Positions 43,548-54,308 of a DNA stretch of 64,000 nt are shown piece by piece (the stretch's first letter is position 1; each line of letters starts with the position of its first letter). The notes under the pieces were generated by a model, which was not told the DNA's origin, searched no databases, and saw nothing but the letters and a program-made list of their open reading frames with translations. The DNA is taken from NCBI GenBank assembly GCA_026770025.1, contig JAMXDE010000010.1:558001-622000 (forward strand). The letters run 5' to 3'. This DNA is from Craspedostauros australis. Its lineage: Eukaryota; Bacillariophyta; Bacillariophyceae; Mastogloiales; Achnanthaceae. The position numbers were made by a program, and so were the translations under genes.

Positions 43548-44927
43548 ATGCCCATCCCGAGCGACCGAACTTCATCCACCGCGGTTGCTGTAGTGACATC
43601 CACGGCAGCCGCGACAATCGGCGTCTGGATGCTGCTGCGGCGCATGAAAGCCGCACGGACGAAACGATTGAGCAGTGATGCAGATGATCCGAACGAGTGC
43701 ATCTACCTGGACTACAATGGGACGACCCCAGTGTACCCCGACGTCCTGCAGTCGATGATGCCGTACCTTCGGGAGCACTTTGGCAACCCATCATCGTCGC
43801 ATGCATACGGCAAAGCGCCTAGAATGGCAATCGACAAGGCAAGAAATCAGTTGCTCCAACTGCTTGGAGTCGGAGCTGGCCTGCCCACCACGGTGCCGTC
43901 ATCGTCCGTCTGGTTCACTGCCTGCGGCACGGAGTCCGACAATTTGGCGATTCAGTTGGCATTGGAAGCCACGGAGCACACCTTCCAAGGTCAGGAGACC
44001 AGGAGGCCGCACATCGTCACGTCGAACGTGGAACATCCCGCTGTGAGCGAGTATCTGAAGAAGTTGGAAAGGCAAGGACGCATCAGCATCACGTATGTTC
44101 CCGTGCAGGGCGATGGCCGCATCCTGGTGAAAGATGCAATCTCCGCAATCGAGGAGCATGCGGATAACACCATCCTAGTCACCATCATGCTGGCCAACAA
44201 CGAGTCAGGTGCAATCCAACCGATTCGCGAAATTTCGCAGCACTGTCGAAGGCGAGGTATCCTCATGCACACGGACGCTGCTCAGGCAGCTGGGAAGATC
44301 AGCATCGCGCTCGCAGATATCGGTGACCCAGACATGGTTTCCATCGTCGGTCACAAGATGGGAGCACCGAAAGGGGTGGCGGCCCTGTATGTGCGCGACG
44401 GGTGCATGGAGGAAGAGAATCGAAGGCAGCTGCCCTCGCGAAGCGGCGTGATGCTTGTTGGAGGCGGCCAGGAGTTTGGAAGGAGAGCTGGCACCGAGAA
44501 CACACCGTACATAGTTGGTCTGGGAGCAGCGGCCGAATACGCCTGCAAGTGCCTTCGCGACAACCAAGTCCACTGCGAGAAGCTGAGGGGGCGATTGTTG
44601 GAGAAGCTCAGTATCCATCTGGGCAAGGAGACCGTCCATGCGCACGGTCCAAAAAGTCCCAAAGATCGGCTTCCGAACACTCTGAGCGTGGGGCTGCGCA
44701 ATGTGCACTCGGGCGAACTTCTCGGTTCAATTGGCCACAAGGTCGCTGCGTCGGCAGGAGCGACGTGCCACTCCACCACGTCCGTCTCCAGCGTCTTGCA
44801 AGCCATGCGAATCCCCAACGACCTTGCTCGCGGAACCCTGCGGTTGAGCGTGGGTCCCAAAACGACCATGGTGGACGTCGACAGGGCTGCGCTGATCATT
44901 GCGAAGGCCGCGAACAAACATCTGTGA
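43548..44927 (+). CDS. selenocysteine lyase / cysteine desulfurase-like PLP enzyme with N-terminal membrane anchor
   Basis: Single exon, 459 residues. Class V aminotransferase fold: IYLDYNGTTPVYPDVLQSM, HFGNPSSSHAYG, CGTESDNLAIQ, VEHPAVSEYL, MLANNESGAIQP, HTDAAQAAGK, then the PLP-binding lysine K270 in VSIVGHKMGAPKG, GGGQEFGRRAGTENTP, and the catalytic cysteine C407 in SAGATCHST. The sequence around these motifs is closest to animal and protist SCLY rather than mitochondrial NFS1, so release of selenium from selenocysteine (or sulfur from cysteine) is the likely reaction. Residues 11-30 form a hydrophobic helix (TAVAVVTSTAAATIGVWMLL) followed by RRMKAARTKR, which looks like a signal anchor. 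Most SCLY enzymes are soluble. Confidence 0.88.
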   Translation: MPIPSDRTSSTAVAVVTSTAAATIGVWMLLRRMKAARTKRLSSDADDPNECIYLDYNGTTPVYPDVLQSMMPYLREHFGNPSSSHAYGKAPRMAIDKARNQLLQLLGVGAGLPTTVPSSSVWFTACGTESDNLAIQLALEATEHTFQGQETRRPHIVTSNVEHPAVSEYLKKLERQGRISITYVPVQGDGRILVKDAISAIEEHADNTILVTIMLANNESGAIQPIREISQHCRRRGILMHTDAAQAAGKISIALADIGDPDMVSIVGHKMGAPKGVAALYVRDGCMEEENRRQLPSRSGVMLVGGGQEFGRRAGTENTPYIVGLGAAAEYACKCLRDNQVHCEKLRGRLLEKLSIHLGKETVHAHGPKSPKDRLPNTLSVGLRNVHSGELLGSIGHKVAASAGATCHSTTSVSSVLQAMRIPNDLARGTLRLSVGPKTTMVDVDRAALIIAKAANKHL

Positions 44928-45593
44928 TCGATTTTGTCAGCCCAAGAGGGCTTATGGTCCTCTCGAGTAGTCGGAGCGCGAGTGCAAGGTGGCAAAGGCA
45001 CACTGAAGGGAAAGTTAAATTAGTGGCTGTCGTTGTTGAGTTCGTCCTCCTGCTTCGAACTTAGCTGGGCAGGGTGTATTTTAGGCTGGGCAAGTGCATT
45101 GCGCCGCATGCATGCATTCGTGGGCAGAGTGTGCATGAGCAGAGTGCGCATTTTCGCGGATGGGTTTCAAGTCTCCGCAAGGTTCCTGTCCGTATCATCA
45201 GATGCGAGACGATCGTGACGGCCTTTGTGCTGCATGGGACAGTGGATAGATCCGTTTTGGAGTACAGGAAAGAGCAGCGTCCTCCACGACTATTCGCCCC
45301 CACTCTAGCCCAGTCCACTCTCCCCCGCGCGGAAGAACGCAAACCTGCCTGTTCGTCCTATTGGAGTAAAATTAGGAGTATTGTCGCAACTCCCGAATCG
45401 AAACCAACGACGAACAACAAGAAACAGATCCGAAATTGGATCGACAAGTGGTGGCAAAGCAGAAGAGAGGGTTCGCCCTGCCAACCTCACACACACAAGC
45501 ACACCAGTGACACAGGCACGAGGCAACACTTCGAACAACACGTCCACAGTACGAATAACCTTGCGCATCAAGAACCGACACGTTGGATTGAGA
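44928..45593. other. spacer between cysteine desulfurase and p24 gene
   Basis: Both neighbours point right. No gene was recognised. The right half should hold the p24 promoter. An in-frame extension from 45381 into the p24 start lacks signal-peptide character and is read as leader. Confidence 0.45.
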
Positions 45594-47474
45594 ATGATGG
45601 GTCCTCGAGGCATCTCAGCTATCGCCGCGGTTGGCCTGTTGGTTGTCACCAACATGATCCCTGTCGCGCGTGCGATACCGCTGCAAATGACCATCAACCA
45701 GCGGGATCTTGACTGCATGTACGAGCAGCTCGATAAGGAGTGAGTTGCTGCGATTGCTTGGATGTACCGGTGGTGGTGGTGGTGGTGGTGGTGGTGTTTG
45801 TCATGGTGGCGGAGACGCTGCCAATCGATGCCGTAGTCACATACAGAGCGACACGGTGAGCTAACGGAGAGAGTGCAGGAGAAGACGGAGCTACTGTACG
45901 AGTACGCCCATGTAACGTTGCTTCCCGCGGCCTGCTGCCCGAAATCCTTTGCGCTCGCGGCACAAAGTGCGACACTCTGGTTTTGGCATCATGATGGGTC
46001 ATCCTACAGCGTGCCAAGGCCGACGATGTGTCGCGATGTGATTACTCGTGAGAGCGGATTGAATGACCTTGTCCGGTTATTTGAAACTACCAACGGTGGT
46101 GGTTGTGCAAAATGCGCCCGTGTATCTCCTGGCCTGCCCCGCCCGCCCGCCCTGAGCTGCGCGCAATACACTACAGCAAACATGGCACATGGTTCTGCGT
46201 CGGTACGAAACCATTCATCTCACACAATTCCATGTCTTGCTTTGGTTTGCCTTCGCTGATCATCAACTTGCCACGGCCGATGTTTGACGCCATGCCATCA
46301 TTCACCGTCCATCTGCCTTCCGCCAACGAAACATGCTCGTTCTGGCAGCGAGAGCGTAACTATAAGCGCCTTCATCTTGTCTGGTCCAGAGCTCAAGGCG
46401 ACGTTGACATTTGACGGGCCGATAGCTGCTGTGGACGAAATCAACACCGCCTCGGAGTTGCAACAGGCGTCGACATCGCACAGGCCAAACAACAGAGAGG
46501 GTGAATCGATCGGTTTCTCGACCGCATTGGATTTCGAGCATCTGCGGCCAGAGGTCGATGACGACGACGATGATCATACCGACAGCGGAGAAGTTGAGAT
46601 CGAAGGAGAGAGCGACGCCGACAAGAGGAAGCGCCAACGCGAACAGCAGCGCGATCAGTTCATGGCGGCCAAGGAAAAGCGAGAGAGGATCAGGGCCCTG
46701 GAAAAGACGAAGGTCCGCGAGGACGGCGAACCATTCATTCACACCATGGTCTCGCCCACCAAAGGCTGGTACCGCCTCTGCCTTCTGGCGGATCAGAACC
46801 AGGTACGTTGCCAAAACTCTGTGGGCGAATGCAGCGTGTTGCTCATGAGAGGACAGCCCCACTGATATGGGCGAGGGGAGAATGCCGATCCAGCGGGAGC
46901 GGTGCCTCGCGCGACAGCATGATTGCAACAGCTCATCTCACTCCAACGTTTCGTGCTTGCCATCCTCCAAATCGTCCGCAACCTGATGTATTCCTTCGCC
47001 GTGCCAATGGCTTGCTTGCTTCGGAACATCTGCACGTTGATGTGCACGTGTCTATTTGTCTATGTCTCTGTACCTTGCTGGGGTTCATGGTAGGTTGTGG
47101 TGGAACTCGAGCTCCGAAAGGAGTCCGTGCTCGGATTGAACGAAGATATGCAAGTCAACACATACGAGGAGAAGGCGATGCTCGATGAAGATGAGCTTTT
47201 GGAGCAAGACACAGCGGAAGAAGAGGGGATCAAAGACGAGGACTTCCAGGAGACGAGGGCTTTGCTGAAAGATCTCCGCAAGATGCTCAACCAAATCCAA
47301 ACCATGCAACAGCAGGAGCGACGACGACTCACAGTGCACGCCGAGACTAGTTCGCATTCCCATTCTCGAATGGTGCTGAGCTCCGTCCTTGACACTGTCC
47401 TGTTCATGGCCGTAACCAGCTTCCAAGTTTACACCATTCGCAAGTGGTTTAGCGGAGCGCCATCTCTTGGATAA
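45594..47474 (+). CDS. p24/TMED family cargo receptor with large internal insertion
   Basis: Exons are 45594-45739, 46349-46802 and 47094-47474 (326 residues), phases 2 and 0. The first join gives CMYEQLDKD-ESVTISAFILSG, which continues the GOLD domain. A signal peptide (ISAIAAVGLLVVTNMIPVARA) is followed by IPLQMTINQRDLDCMYEQ, with the first GOLD cysteine. The second cysteine is in GWYRLCLLADQNQ. Then a coiled-coil stretch (ETRALLKDLRKMLNQIQTM), one membrane helix (VLDTVLFMAVTSFQVYTI) and a short tail RKWFSGAPSLG. p24 proteins cycle between ER and Golgi with COPI/COPII vesicles. Usual length is about 200-230. The extra length is an insertion of roughly 100 residues between the GOLD cysteines, acidic then Lys/Arg/Glu-rich. 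The tail lacks the usual FF and KK endings. Intron 1 holds a (GGT)n tract. Confidence 0.85.
45769..45796. repeat. (GGT)n microsatellite in intron 1 of the p24 gene
   Basis: About nine GGT units begin about 30 nt after the 5' splice site of the first p24 intron. Confidence 0.9.
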
Positions 47475-48024
47475 GAACGTACCAGCAAGCGAATCCAGGC
47501 ACGAACAGGCATCAATACCAATACCCAATTCCTGCGACCGCCTTTGGCTCAGACCCGGCGAATACGATAACGGAATTGAAGTTCAACATGAAAGCACGCT
47601 CCTTGTAATCAATACATGCGATTGGATGAAGAGTGTTGAGCAGCGAATTTGCATTCACGGCAACCACTGCACCACACACCACCCTATTGAGTTGTTGCTC
47701 GGGTAGGCATCAGGGAAGTTGCAGCGGCGTAGAGGACTCTGAACCATTCCGCTCTCTCTGGAGAGATTGATTCAAGTAAGACATCACATCGAACTACTCA
47801 GGCTATCGCTGTGGACGTGGTTGAGGCTCGTCTGGAAGTGTCACGGCCGGCAACGGTAATGTTTGGTCCTGGGCAGGTGGAGCAGAGCAGAGTGGAGTGT
47901 TGGTGCTCATGATATTGGGCGTACTGCTATACAAATACCACTAAAGTGCGCTTCCCCATTCATTTGTAACTGAGCGCGTATGGTATCACACTGATCCCTG
48001 TGCTGCCTGCGATGACTTGCGGTC
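47475..48024. other. convergent spacer between p24 gene and PDZ membrane protein
   Basis: No gene was seen. It contains CTCTC-TCTG-GAGAG (47752-47765), another member of the spacer hairpin set. Confidence 0.55.
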
Positions 48025-51000
48025 TCATTCGTCCTCGAAGTGCAGCACTGTTATCTTCCTCTTCGTCCCACTGTTCGTTGCCATCAGCGTCATCACCTGC
48101 TCAGCAGTGAATGACCTCGTATCCACATTGTCAACGGCGATGATCAGATCTCCAGGGAAGACATGGCCGAAGAGGCTGCTGCCATCTTTAACTGTGTGGA
48201 CGGCCGGTCCGTCCTTGGTAGAATGAATCACGATATGTAACTTGCCCGGTGGTGCGAAGCAATCCCTGCAGGCGATGCTCGACATGCGTGAATCTGGGAT
48301 GCTACCCGCTGTCTTCTGATCGCCACTGGTCGTGGCGGACGATGGCGAGAGAACCTCGTCTCCTGAAACGTACGACAACGAGTCAGCAGCCTCGAGCTGT
48401 TGAGAGCTGGCGTCGTACCTGCTTTGGTGGTCAGCATCGCCATAACTTGACGATTGTCTGACGTCGGCAATCTTCTTCTCCAACCAGACCAAATCATTGA
48501 TCAGCTGCTTGCTGGTGGATGCTTGCCCGTCTTCTGATTCGTGCGATTGAGACGAGCCGATGGATGGCTTCGATCTGTCGCTAGGCGACGAGATTGCCGC
48601 AGCTTCCACAGCACTGTGGATGCCGACGCCTTTCCCCTGCGGCATACTACTGGTCCGGCTTTGATTTGTGTCGTACGGGCTGGATGCATCCCTCTCCTGG
48701 GTTTGACGATCGAGATGCGGCACTGTGGCGATGTCGCCAAAGCGAAACTGTCGCGAAGGGGCGTCAGTACCAACGGTGCCTGAGATGGTGGAATCGTCCA
48801 TAGAGCTGCAGTCGCTCCTCACCGACCAATCCAATGGTTGCATCGCGTTGGTCTGGTACATCGCAGAGCCATCTGCCCCTGCGGTATTCCCAGCGTGCCT
48901 TCTGCTGCGATAAGCATCAGATGCATCGAAGTCGCTATTTAGGCTGGAGGACGGCGAGTACCGTGCTTGACCAGAGCTGAGAGTGCCACCCCTGTCGATC
49001 CCGATCGCCTCGGCCAACGGATGGGAGGCTTCCTCGACGGACGAATCGTTGCCTGTAGTAACATCAAGGAAATCTGCGATGTTGGGTTCCGGAGACAAGC
49101 ACGGGAGAGCGTTGTTGCCATATCGGTCGATGAGGGTCTGGTTGAATCGGCCGCCCTTCAGGCCTCCCTTCAGAGGCTGTCCGTCAGCTGGAGAAGCAGC
49201 GGGCATAGGCCTCGAGACTTGAGGCGACACCTGCTGGCTGCTATCGGATTGGTCGGCAAGGAAACTCCCGATCATCGATGTGGCTCTGGCCGACATCTGT
49301 GCAGCCGAACTGGGCTCGTTGTCGTGATCAATGACAATCGCAGGCCTCCCAGAGCTGCGTCCTTCCATGTAGTTGCTGTCGTCATCGGCGCTGCTGGGTG
49401 ATGTCACAATGTTGGGTGGACCTGAGTTAAGGCTTTGCGCGGGAGTGGGTATCCTCTGGAGGGGATTCGCCGTCCCCGTACTAGTTGGCCTTACCTTGGC
49501 GCTTTGTCCCAAGGTGATCACCTCCATTGGGTTGGCAGTTGGCGAGCCCCCGGCAGGTACGGAAGCATTGGCATCCTCTCCTCCTTGTCGAGTTGCTGCT
49601 GCTGTGTCCTCTTCGATCGATTTTGAGACATCCGATGATCTCTGCGACACTTCTTCCTCGATGTTGTCCAGAGTCGTGTCCATGTGGAACGAGAAGCCAG
49701 AGAAGTTGTTCGATGTGTTACTGCCGGCGGGGATCGGGGACTGCTTCGGTGACAGCATGAAGGAGCCCATGTTGTTTTGCTCCTTTCTTTCTGGATTTTC
49801 CTGCTGCTGCTGCTGTTGTTGTTGTTGTCGGTGTTCTCGCTGCATGTCAGTAGACTTGATTCGCACCCAGTCTCTGCTTCCACCAATCGCATGGACCGAG
49901 GAAACATCGTTGATGGAAACAAACACATCCGCGGAAGCGCCTTCGGTGCTGTTTGGAGAGTAAACCGCCTCTGCGCCTTCCGCGTCTTCGATAGGACCGA
50001 ATGATGCTGCGTGGCCTTCGTCAGCGTCGTTGTACTCACTGGATGTTATCGAGTTGTCTGCAGGATCATTGTGGCGGGTTCCCCACTGAATTGGCGAGCC
50101 GAGTACTCCGGGCATATGCTGCATGGGGTGGAGGACTTGTCCATTCTTCGGCGTGCGGATGATACCAGCACCGGCGCCAGCACCGGTGTGATAGTCTGAG
50201 GTGCTCGCAAGCGAAGGTTCCGATTCCATTCCTGTGCTGTGCGATGGCTCGGACAGGGACATCGATGCCTCGGTCCCGCTGTCGTAGTGCATGGATGCAG
50301 GCAGGTGGATGACCGGTGCGCTTTCAAGGCTGTCGTCAATGCTGTACTCGTCAACGCCCCCCACGACGAAAATCTGCTTGCTCTCGTCGTCCTCCGTTTT
50401 TCGTCTTCGCTTGAGCAAGAAGAAGGCTGCAAGGGACATTACTGCTGCGCCTGCAAGGACCGAAGGGACGATGGTGCTCAACGACCCACCGTTGGTGTCC
50501 ACCTGCCCTCGCGATTCGTCAGTCGGTGCTGGAGGAGGTTCCACCACTGGCGTCACAGGCTGCGGTGAAGGTGTGGGTGCTGCAGTTGGGGATGGCGTCG
50601 GGTACTCCACGCGTCTTGCGGTGTACACGTCTTTCAGCTCCTCGTGTTGGAAGTATGCGATGTTCGATATGAAGAACGTAAGATCTGTCATTACCGACTC
50701 CATGATGGTCTCCACCTCTTCATCTTGGGGGGATGGCTCGCTGTCAAATTGGACGGTGACCTGAGCCTCCAACTGCGTCCCTGTCTCCTGCAAGTGTCTG
50801 GCCCGTCGGCCTGGCTCGCCCGTTGACTCAATTGGCACATGGGTGAGAATCCGGCTACTGACGAGGTCTACTTCGTTGTATTCGTTGTCGTATACCGCCC
50901 GGAGCTCAGCGATCAAGAACTTGTTCAACGCTGCCTGGACGACCTCAATGGCGGAGTCGGACAGCTCACCCTGTGTTTCCGCAATCTCTAGCAGAAACGG

Positions 51001-51222
51001 CGATAACACCTTTGGATCAGAATCATCGGAGTTCGTGACGAGCTGTGTTCGACGATTGGGGCGTTGATCTTGGTCAAGGGGAAATTGTTGCTTTCGCAAG
51101 TTGTACATGGAATGTGGTCGCTGGACACTTTCGCTCTCGTTTCTCTGCTGTGCATGACAACGTAGTCCGGTCAGGCCCAGAGCTACCAGCACGCTCCACA
51201 GGCAAAACCCCATGGTCTTCAT
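48025..51222 (-). CDS. type I membrane protein with cytosolic disordered region and C-terminal PDZ domain
   Basis: Single exon, 1065 residues. Signal peptide at 1-25 (GFCLWSVLVALGLTGLRCHA). The external domain, about 60-205, has FLLEIAETQGELSDSAIEVV and LEAQVTVQFDSEP and ends in VYTARRVEYP. A P/T-rich stalk follows (TPSPTAAPTPSPQP), then one transmembrane helix at 248-270 (IVPSVLAGAAVMSLAAFFLL) with a KRRRK stop-transfer. About 700 cytosolic residues are Ser/Asp/Gln-rich with a poly-Gln run. The last 80 residues form a PDZ domain (GKLHIVIHSTKDGPAV, GHVFPGDLIIAVDNVDTR). Stramenopile genomes, diatoms above all, are known for proteins of this stalk/TM style; the ligand and role are unknown. Extracellular sensing coupled to a PDZ scaffold is inference. 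Confidence 0.82.
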   Translation of the reverse strand: MKTMGFCLWSVLVALGLTGLRCHAQQRNESESVQRPHSMYNLRKQQFPLDQDQRPNRRTQLVTNSDDSDPKVLSPFLLEIAETQGELSDSAIEVVQAALNKFLIAELRAVYDNEYNEVDLVSSRILTHVPIESTGEPGRRARHLQETGTQLEAQVTVQFDSEPSPQDEEVETIMESVMTDLTFFISNIAYFQHEELKDVYTARRVEYPTPSPTAAPTPSPQPVTPVVEPPPAPTDESRGQVDTNGGSLSTIVPSVLAGAAVMSLAAFFLLKRRRKTEDDESKQIFVVGGVDEYSIDDSLESAPVIHLPASMHYDSGTEASMSLSEPSHSTGMESEPSLASTSDYHTGAGAGAGIIRTPKNGQVLHPMQHMPGVLGSPIQWGTRHNDPADNSITSSEYNDADEGHAASFGPIEDAEGAEAVYSPNSTEGASADVFVSINDVSSVHAIGGSRDWVRIKSTDMQREHRQQQQQQQQQENPERKEQNNMGSFMLSPKQSPIPAGSNTSNNFSGFSFHMDTTLDNIEEEVSQRSSDVSKSIEEDTAAATRQGGEDANASVPAGGSPTANPMEVITLGQSAKVRPTSTGTANPLQRIPTPAQSLNSGPPNIVTSPSSADDDSNYMEGRSSGRPAIVIDHDNEPSSAAQMSARATSMIGSFLADQSDSSQQVSPQVSRPMPAASPADGQPLKGGLKGGRFNQTLIDRYGNNALPCLSPEPNIADFLDVTTGNDSSVEEASHPLAEAIGIDRGGTLSSGQARYSPSSSLNSDFDASDAYRSRRHAGNTAGADGSAMYQTNAMQPLDWSVRSDCSSMDDSTISGTVGTDAPSRQFRFGDIATVPHLDRQTQERDASSPYDTNQSRTSSMPQGKGVGIHSAVEAAAISSPSDRSKPSIGSSQSHESEDGQASTSKQLINDLVWLEKKIADVRQSSSYGDADHQSRYDASSQQLEAADSLSYVSGDEVLSPSSATTSGDQKTAGSIPDSRMSSIACRDCFAPPGKLHIVIHSTKDGPAVHTVKDGSSLFGHVFPGDLIIAVDNVDTRSFTAEQVMTLMATNSGTKRKITVLHFEDE

Positions 51223-52935
51223 GCTTCTTGCTACCCCTTTTGTTGCGTGATGGAAGACTGTAGGGGAACTGACTTGCTTGGGATCTCAATGCTTCGCTTG
51301 CGATGGAAACGTCTGGCGACTACGATTGTTTGGTGGAGATGGATGGAGGCCGTTGCGGTCTCTTGTGTTGTGATCTATCTTTTGCTTTGTCTTAAAGCCG
51401 ACAGTGTTGCAGTCGGTGACGTTCTCGGCTCGTTTCTGATATGAGCTGTGGCAATCCCTGTCAACGTCGTTGCGTCCTGTAGCGTTGTGTGAGATGGATG
51501 CGGTTGTTGCGGTGTTATGCCGTTATGTCGTTATGTCGTGATGCTGTTATACTGTTATTCTGTTGTCGCCATCGAAGTTGTTGTTGTTGTTGTTGTTGTT
51601 GTATGAGGTTTGTTCCGTTTGTGTTTGTGATTGCTGCCGTTGATGTCGTGGATGCCGTTGTTGTGGTAACCGCCAACGTCATGGATGCACTCACGGACAG
51701 CGTCCTCGTGTGTCCACTATTGGAGTATAGTGCCTACAGTTCACGCCACAGTGCAATTGGAGTTGCTGCTGCCGCTCCTATTGCTGTTGGGGGATGTCAA
51801 CTACAGCTAGTTGGAGGGGGTGGAGACGCCAGGGCTCTGTTGTGTGAACGGAGTTGTGCCACAGTATTGTAGGCCTCTCCTCCATCCTCAAGGGTTGGTT
51901 TTGTGGCGGTTGTGGTGTGGATTTGTGACAGATCGGAAGCAAAAAGTGAGAACCCACAAACGACATGTTGTATTGATGTATTCCTCAGAACTGGATAATT
52001 TTGAATGTAAAGCACCCGCAACGGGCTTTTGCAACGAGAACCAGTACCGCCCAAGTACTACAAAGACGGTACTACTCCACAACAGAACCCAGAGAAGAAC
52101 TGGAGAAGAGGACATGAGTAGCAGTATTGTAGTTGTACACATAACACAAGCAACCACGAATACTTCAGAATAGAGGGTAGAGTTTGCCATGCTATGCTAT
52201 TTTATATCATGTGTCAGACTCGTAATCAACGGACATGTTTGGAATGATCAACAGAGTGTCTGTGCTCCCTGTCTACGAGGAGAGAGAGAGAGATTTGCAT
52301 CCTCTGTATTTGAGAGAATACTTACTGCTCCCGAGAGAGAATACATGACTCGAAAGCGCGCAAGCGTCATTCTATCATGCCGTTCTGTGGAGAAAGACAA
52401 CCACGACAATTCGTGGAGGACGAGCGACCCAAACAGACCGCTCCCTGCGGAGAGTCATGGGTATTATAACAGTACAGCACATACTCCGCAGACACGTCAC
52501 GGCATGTTTGCGCATGAATGGACATGCTCTCTTTGGAACAATACCACAATACTTCTGCAAATCTATGCGCCTCTCTCTCTCTCTCTGTAGAGATTCGATG
52601 GAGTAAATTTCACGAACTCTATAGACACAACGGCGGAGTGGCAATCTACGAGTAAAACAACATAGTATGGAATATGCGAATGGAGTGCCATCCTGGTACG
52701 GAGTGCAACCTGCGATATATAAAATAATTGTAGAGGAAGCACTTGGCTGCAAACGTGGCGGAGGGGGCAGCGCATGTTTTCTCCCCACCACACCTACGTT
52801 GCGTGGATGCATCTCCGTTCGACATCGAATCGTGTGCTGCATTTCATTTCGTGGGGCCTCGTCGGACTTGAGCCAGAGCCAGCCCCGGCCTGATTTTCTA
52901 CACACCTCGCACAGCGCGCCATGCAGTTGGGGCGC
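51223..52935. other. spacer: PDZ-protein upstream region and CaMK 3' flank
   Basis: 1.7 kb without a recognisable gene. It contains a (GTT)n tract (51577-51602), several GAGAG/CTCTC stretches at 52280-52340 and 52568-52586, and AT-rich sequence at 52160-52200. Promoter sequence for the PDZ gene should lie just right of 51222. Confidence 0.5.
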
Positions 52936-54308
52936 TCACAATCCAGTGAGGAACTCTTTGCCCAAACTCTGGAGCTTGTTGACTGCCATGATGGTTGAGA
53001 CGGCGGCTTTGAACTTCCTCTTCGCGTTGAACCTTCTGAACTCCTTTAGGTTGACCCCGAGATCCTTCTTCGCCAGCGATGCGTCGTCGCCCTTGATCCA
53101 TGGATTTTGCAGTGCCTGCGCGGCATCTAGGCGGCGACTTGGGTTGACCGTCAGAAGAGATGAGATTAGATCCTTGGCCTCCGATGAGACTGTGCCCCAG
53201 TACTCCTCATGGAATTCGTACTCGCCCCGTCGAATCTTTCGGAACAAGTCACGTTGGGTGCTTTCAATGAAGGGTGGGTAACCCCCGAGCAGGATGTAAA
53301 GAATGACTCCGACGGACCACATGTCAGCACGCTGGTCGTACGGCGTGCCCTCAAGGATTTCCGGGGCGACGTACCCCGGGGTTCCGCACTGCGTGGTGAG
53401 GCAACATTCCTCACGACATTTCTTGGCGAATCCAAAGTCCGCAATCTTGACGGCGGAGTCGTCGTCCTGGCTAAGGAGTAGGAGGTTCTCTGGTTTTAGA
53501 TCGCGGTGGGCGACGCTGTTTGAATGCATGTAACCAACGGCCTCGAGGAGGATTTTGCAGGTATCTCGTGCCTCTTTTTCATTGTAGTATGCCTTTGCGA
53601 CGATTCGATCGAAAAGCTCACCACCGCGCATTTGTTCCATAATGAGGTAATAGGTCGATGGCTCAGTGAAGAAATCGTACAATCGGATGATGTGACCCTG
53701 CTTCATTTCCTTCAGGATGGCAACTTCGTCCAACAAAGCCGCCTCATCCTCTTCGGAAAGCTTTGCTCTGTTCACGCATTTCACCGCATAGGAGATGCCC
53801 GTGTTCGATCGATGATAACCCTCGCGGACGGTCGAGAATGCTCCAGTTCCGAGCTGAAGAAAGTAGGCAGAATGGGGATAGGGACGAGATGGGCGGGTTT
53901 GATGAGAGATGTGAAGCAAATGATTCGATGATAATGCAACCAGTTGCAGCCTCGTATCCTTCCTCTGCGAATGCAAGCAAAGCTCGGGACAAACGCATGC
54001 CCGAGGCTCTGCTTCTGATGAACTCAAGTTTGAACTCAGGCCCTTTTGGATGAGGGCACAGCACAGCCCAGCCCAACATGATACGATACGATACAGCATA
54101 ATATAGCATGGCCAAAAGTGCTGCACAATGCCGAACCAGGACACGAGAAGATGATCGCCGACAACAGTAATCGCGACTCGCGACTTACCACTCCCTTTAA
54201 CCGATACAGTTCATCGAATCGTTTTCCGCTGCTGGCATCTGGCTGCGGAACGTCCACTCTGTGTTCGTCGTCCAAGTCCTCCTTCGAGCTCTTCGCGTGA
54301 GATGGCAT
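52936..54308 (-). CDS. calcium/calmodulin-dependent protein kinase, CaMKI type
   Basis: Exons are 54189-54308 and 52936-53853 (345 residues), phase 0, giving YRLKGV-LGTGAFSTVREG. Kinase motifs are complete: GTGAFSTV, AVKCVN (ATP lysine), HRDLKPEN, ADFGFAKK (DFG), an activation loop with TTQCGTPGYVAPEIL, and YDQRADMWSVGVI. The loop threonine matches the CaMKK target of CaMKI. After the kinase domain a basic amphipathic helix (FRRFNAKRKFKAAVSTIM) fits the autoinhibitory/calmodulin-binding segment. There are no EF hands, so it is not a CDPK. It should be a soluble Ser/Thr kinase switched on by Ca2+/calmodulin. Without the added first exon the glycine loop would be incomplete, which supports the splice. 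Confidence 0.92.

Noticed and set aside
49373-49963. 196-residue frame antisense to the PDZ protein
   Set aside because: Shadow of the coding strand; its hydrophobic and poly-Cys runs mirror Ser/Asp/Gln-rich codons of the real gene.
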